From positions 1 through 62,637 of the forward strand of contig CAZEAU010000013.1 of the NCBI GenBank assembly GCA_964510515.1: a stretch of DNA of 62,637 nucleotides, read 5' to 3'. The position numbers were made by a program, and so were the translations under genes. Positions 61,435 through 62,637 of the stretch are shown piece after piece; the first letter of the stretch is position 1, and every line of letters starts with the position of its first letter. Source of the stretch: SURF-21 sp964510515. GTDB lineage: Bacteria; Actinomycetota; Geothermincolia; Geothermincolales; RBG-13-55-18. A model generated the notes under the pieces. The model made no database searches. It worked only from the letters and a program-made list of their open reading frames with translations, and was not told the DNA's origin.

Positions 61435-61610
61435 AGCTCACATGTCTCGAAAGGCGCCGGGCTTTGATTGAAGGTGCTGTGGAATCGCATATCACCCTCA
61501 TGGCCAGCATGTATCCTGACATGGTACTTCTCTCGCCAATTACAACGCGTAGAATGATTGGCGGAAAACAGTTGAATCGACGGCTGTGTCCAAAATGTGC
61601 CCGTTTGCTA
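61435..61610. repeat. Right flanking repeat of the DUF4143 islet
   Basis: AGCTCACATG-TCTCGAAAGGCG opens a segment with the same ordered blocks as 59985-60160 but much diverged. The two copies bracket the ATPase gene in direct orientation. Confidence 0.55.
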
Positions 61611-61626
61611 CGTTCAAAAATGCGAA

Positions 61627-61654
61627 TTAGACCGTCACTTAGAGTTGGTATAAT
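61627..61654 (+). promoter_or_regulatory. Promoter of the MNT/HEPN pair
   Basis: TTAGAC (61627-61632), a 16-bp spacer and a perfect TATAAT (61649-61654) lie 42 bp before the MNT start. Confidence 0.65.
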
Positions 61655-61696
61655 TACGCTGAGGTGGCTGGTTGTCGAAGTTATGAGGAATAGCAA

Positions 61697-61987
61697 ATGG
61701 AGATCAACGAAGAATTGGGATCAAGGCGAAAAGAAATACTGGAGATCGCAGCCGCGCACGGTGCTTTCAATGTGCGTGTTTTTGGTTCCGTTTCCCGATC
61801 CGAGGCTGGCCCTGAGAGCGATGTAGATTTCCTGATAGAGCTCGAGCCGGGAAGAACCCTCTTGGACCATGCGGCGCTGTATCTTGAACTCAAGCAACTC
61901 CTTGGTCGCGAAGTCGATGTGGTCACTGAAAAAGGGCTTCGTCCCAGGATCCGTGATCGCGTGCTGAGGGAGGCAATCCCGATATGA
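61697..61987 (+). CDS. mntA: MNT-type nucleotidyltransferase antitoxin
   Basis: A 96-aa minimal nucleotidyltransferase. G30-S31 and Asp42/Asp44 form the GSX10DXD active site; a third carboxylate is probably Asp74 in EVDVV. MntA antitoxins neutralise HEPN RNases by attaching AMP to a tyrosine next to the toxin's catalytic His. GAGG lies eight bases upstream of the ATG. The stop overlaps the HEPN start (ATGA), so they are coupled. Confidence 0.9.
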   Translation: MEINEELGSRRKEILEIAAAHGAFNVRVFGSVSRSEAGPESDVDFLIELEPGRTLLDHAALYLELKQLLGREVDVVTEKGLRPRIRDRVLREAIPI

Positions 61988-62322
61988 GGGATGACCGGGA
62001 ACCCTTTCAAGACATCCTGGAGGCCATTGATAGAATCGAGCGTTACACCGCAAAAGGCCGCGAGGAATTCGTGGAGAGTGAGTTGATCCAGAACTGGGTA
62101 GTGCATCATATCCAGATAATCGGTGAAGCCGTGAGGAAGTTATCTGATAAGGTCCGTTCGGAGCATGACGATATTCCATGGGCCGCGATCATCGCCATGC
62201 GAAATATCCTTGTCCATGATTAGTTCACTGTGGATATCGACGAGGTATGGTCGACCGTGGAAAAAGATCTGCCCCCCCTCAGGTCCAATATCTCCTCCAT
62301 CCTGGAGGATACGGGAACCTGA
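61984..62322 (+). pseudogene. hepT: HEPN (DUF86/HepT) RNase toxin with in-frame amber codon
   Basis: The frame encodes 79 aa and stops at TAG (62221-62223). Without that codon it continues in the same frame (FTVDIDEVWSTVEKDLPPL, SNISSILED) to TGA at 62320-62322, giving 112 aa, the normal DUF86 length. R73-N-I-L-V-H78-D79 is the RX4HX motif, and the stop occupies the place of its conserved Tyr. TAG differs from Tyr codons TAT/TAC by one base. Either the toxin is inactivated, or amber is suppressed, or the read has an error. Confidence 0.85.
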
Positions 62323-62414
62323 GGTTCTGCTATTGTCCTGGAACAAAGCATGTATCGATCAAATAACGTTTGCTCAGCGCCTCTTCATCTGGTCGTAGTA
62401 TGGAAAATCTCCCA

Positions 62415-62445
62415 AGCTCACAGCCCCGAAAGGCGCTGTGCTTTT
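62415..62445. repeat. Third short copy of the islet repeat
   Basis: AGCTCACAGCCCCGAAAGGCG matches the first block of the repeats at 59985 and 61435 (about 21 positions, quoted approximately). It lies between the HEPN gene and the last gene. Nothing else is seen in 62323-62549. Confidence 0.5.
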
Positions 62446-62549
62446 GAATTGATCATACGGATCCGTTCATAACCTATTTGTTCATAAAGCGGACCCGATT
62501 TCCTTGTGGCACCGAGTAAGGATAACCTTATGTCCAAGGAGGTGGGAAG

Positions 62550-62637
62550 ATGCCGGATGCTGGAAGCGAGAAGGAGACGCAGGGAGAGAAGGAGACGGAG
62601 TCCAGGCTGGGCGAGGTAACCGCCATAGCCGGGGAAC
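62550..62637 (+). CDS. Start of a gene running off the right edge
   Basis: ATG 62550 follows a textbook AAGGAGGTGGGAAG. The 29 visible codons begin MPDAGSEKETQGEKETESRL and are strongly charged, Glu/Lys-rich, probably a disordered or helical N-terminus. The product cannot be identified. Confidence 0.65.
   Translation, partial: MPDAGSEKETQGEKETESRLGEVTAIAGE

Noticed and set aside
1..62637. CRISPR arrays, tRNA or rRNA genes
   Set aside because: No regularly spaced repeat series, no T-loop GTTCRAAYC with acceptor pairing, and no rRNA-like sequence was seen by eye; a tRNAscan/Infernal run would be decisive.

Overview
The window is about 62.6 kb of GC-rich chromosome, densely coded, with short intergenic gaps and frequent ATGA/TGATG gene overlaps. 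The gene content suggests a deep-branching Actinomycetota-like or Firmicutes-adjacent anaerobe: a glycyl radical enzyme, tungstate uptake, a complex I-like hydrogenase relative, thiolase/DUF35 pairs, a LexA-DinB SOS locus, and a tsaC-rpiB-glyA-wecA housekeeping cluster. There is no rRNA or tRNA gene to settle taxonomy, so this is an inference from gene content.

Layout. 0-4 kb (minus strand): a glycyl radical enzyme carrying an N-terminal SCP2-like lipid-binding domain, with its radical SAM activase. 4.2-5.4 kb: exonuclease III and a small conserved protein. 5.5-16.3 kb (plus strand): a catabolic acyl-CoA locus that starts with a strong promoter over a palindromic operator. It holds an acyl-CoA dehydrogenase, TetR regulator, DUF35, two thiolase-fold proteins lacking the nucleophilic cysteine, a second DUF35, a crotonase, a nitronate monooxygenase-type flavoprotein, and an 881-aa fusion of a phytoene-desaturase-type FAD domain with a ferredoxin-reductase domain and a 2Fe-2S domain. 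Gene relics and short palindromic repeats sit inside it. 16.4-18.1 kb: an acyl-CoA ligase on the opposite strand.

18.3-25.3 kb: signal transduction (MEDS/PAS/GAF histidine kinase with NarL-type regulator, a SigB/F-type sigma factor, a PAS histidine kinase). 25.7-30.7 kb: a molybdenum/tungsten cassette (MobB-like P-loop protein, TupABC, a divergent second TupA). 31-36.7 kb: a receiver-kinase hybrid, a degenerate AMP-binding protein and a HEAT-repeat protein. 36.9-41.6 kb: tsaC, a low-MW phosphatase, rpiB, glyA, dCMP deaminase and a WecA/TagO-type transferase. 41.7-47 kb: a radical SAM/SPASM protein preceded by a tiny ORF, a GAF/degenerate GGDEF protein, a GT2 polyprenol-phosphate glycosyltransferase, pcm, an RsbW/RsbV-like pair and a zinc-ribbon peptide. 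47.1-49.5 kb: lexA with a perfect palindromic operator, a DUF6504-like protein and dinB. 49.6-52.7 kb: a PHP-domain protein and an AlkA-type glycosylase. 52.8-56.8 kb: three genes resembling a stripped-down, cofactor-less group 4 hydrogenase/complex I module. 57-59.8 kb: a PlsC acyltransferase and a steroid-ligase-like acyl-CoA synthetase.

59.8-62.6 kb is an AT-richer accessory islet. It has a DUF4143 ATPase flanked by diverged repeats, then an MNT/HEPN toxin-antitoxin pair whose HEPN gene has an in-frame amber codon exactly at the tyrosine of the RX4HXY motif. Another gene begins at the right edge.

How it may fit together (inference): the 5.5-16 kb locus, the ligases at 16-18 and 58-60 kb and the SCP2-bearing glycyl radical enzyme together look like activation and beta-oxidation-type breakdown of a large hydrophobic carboxylate or hydrocarbon. 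Steroid or isoprenoid side chains are one candidate; benzylsuccinate-type hydrocarbon addition is another. Tungsten uptake is compatible with tungsten enzymes elsewhere in such a genome.
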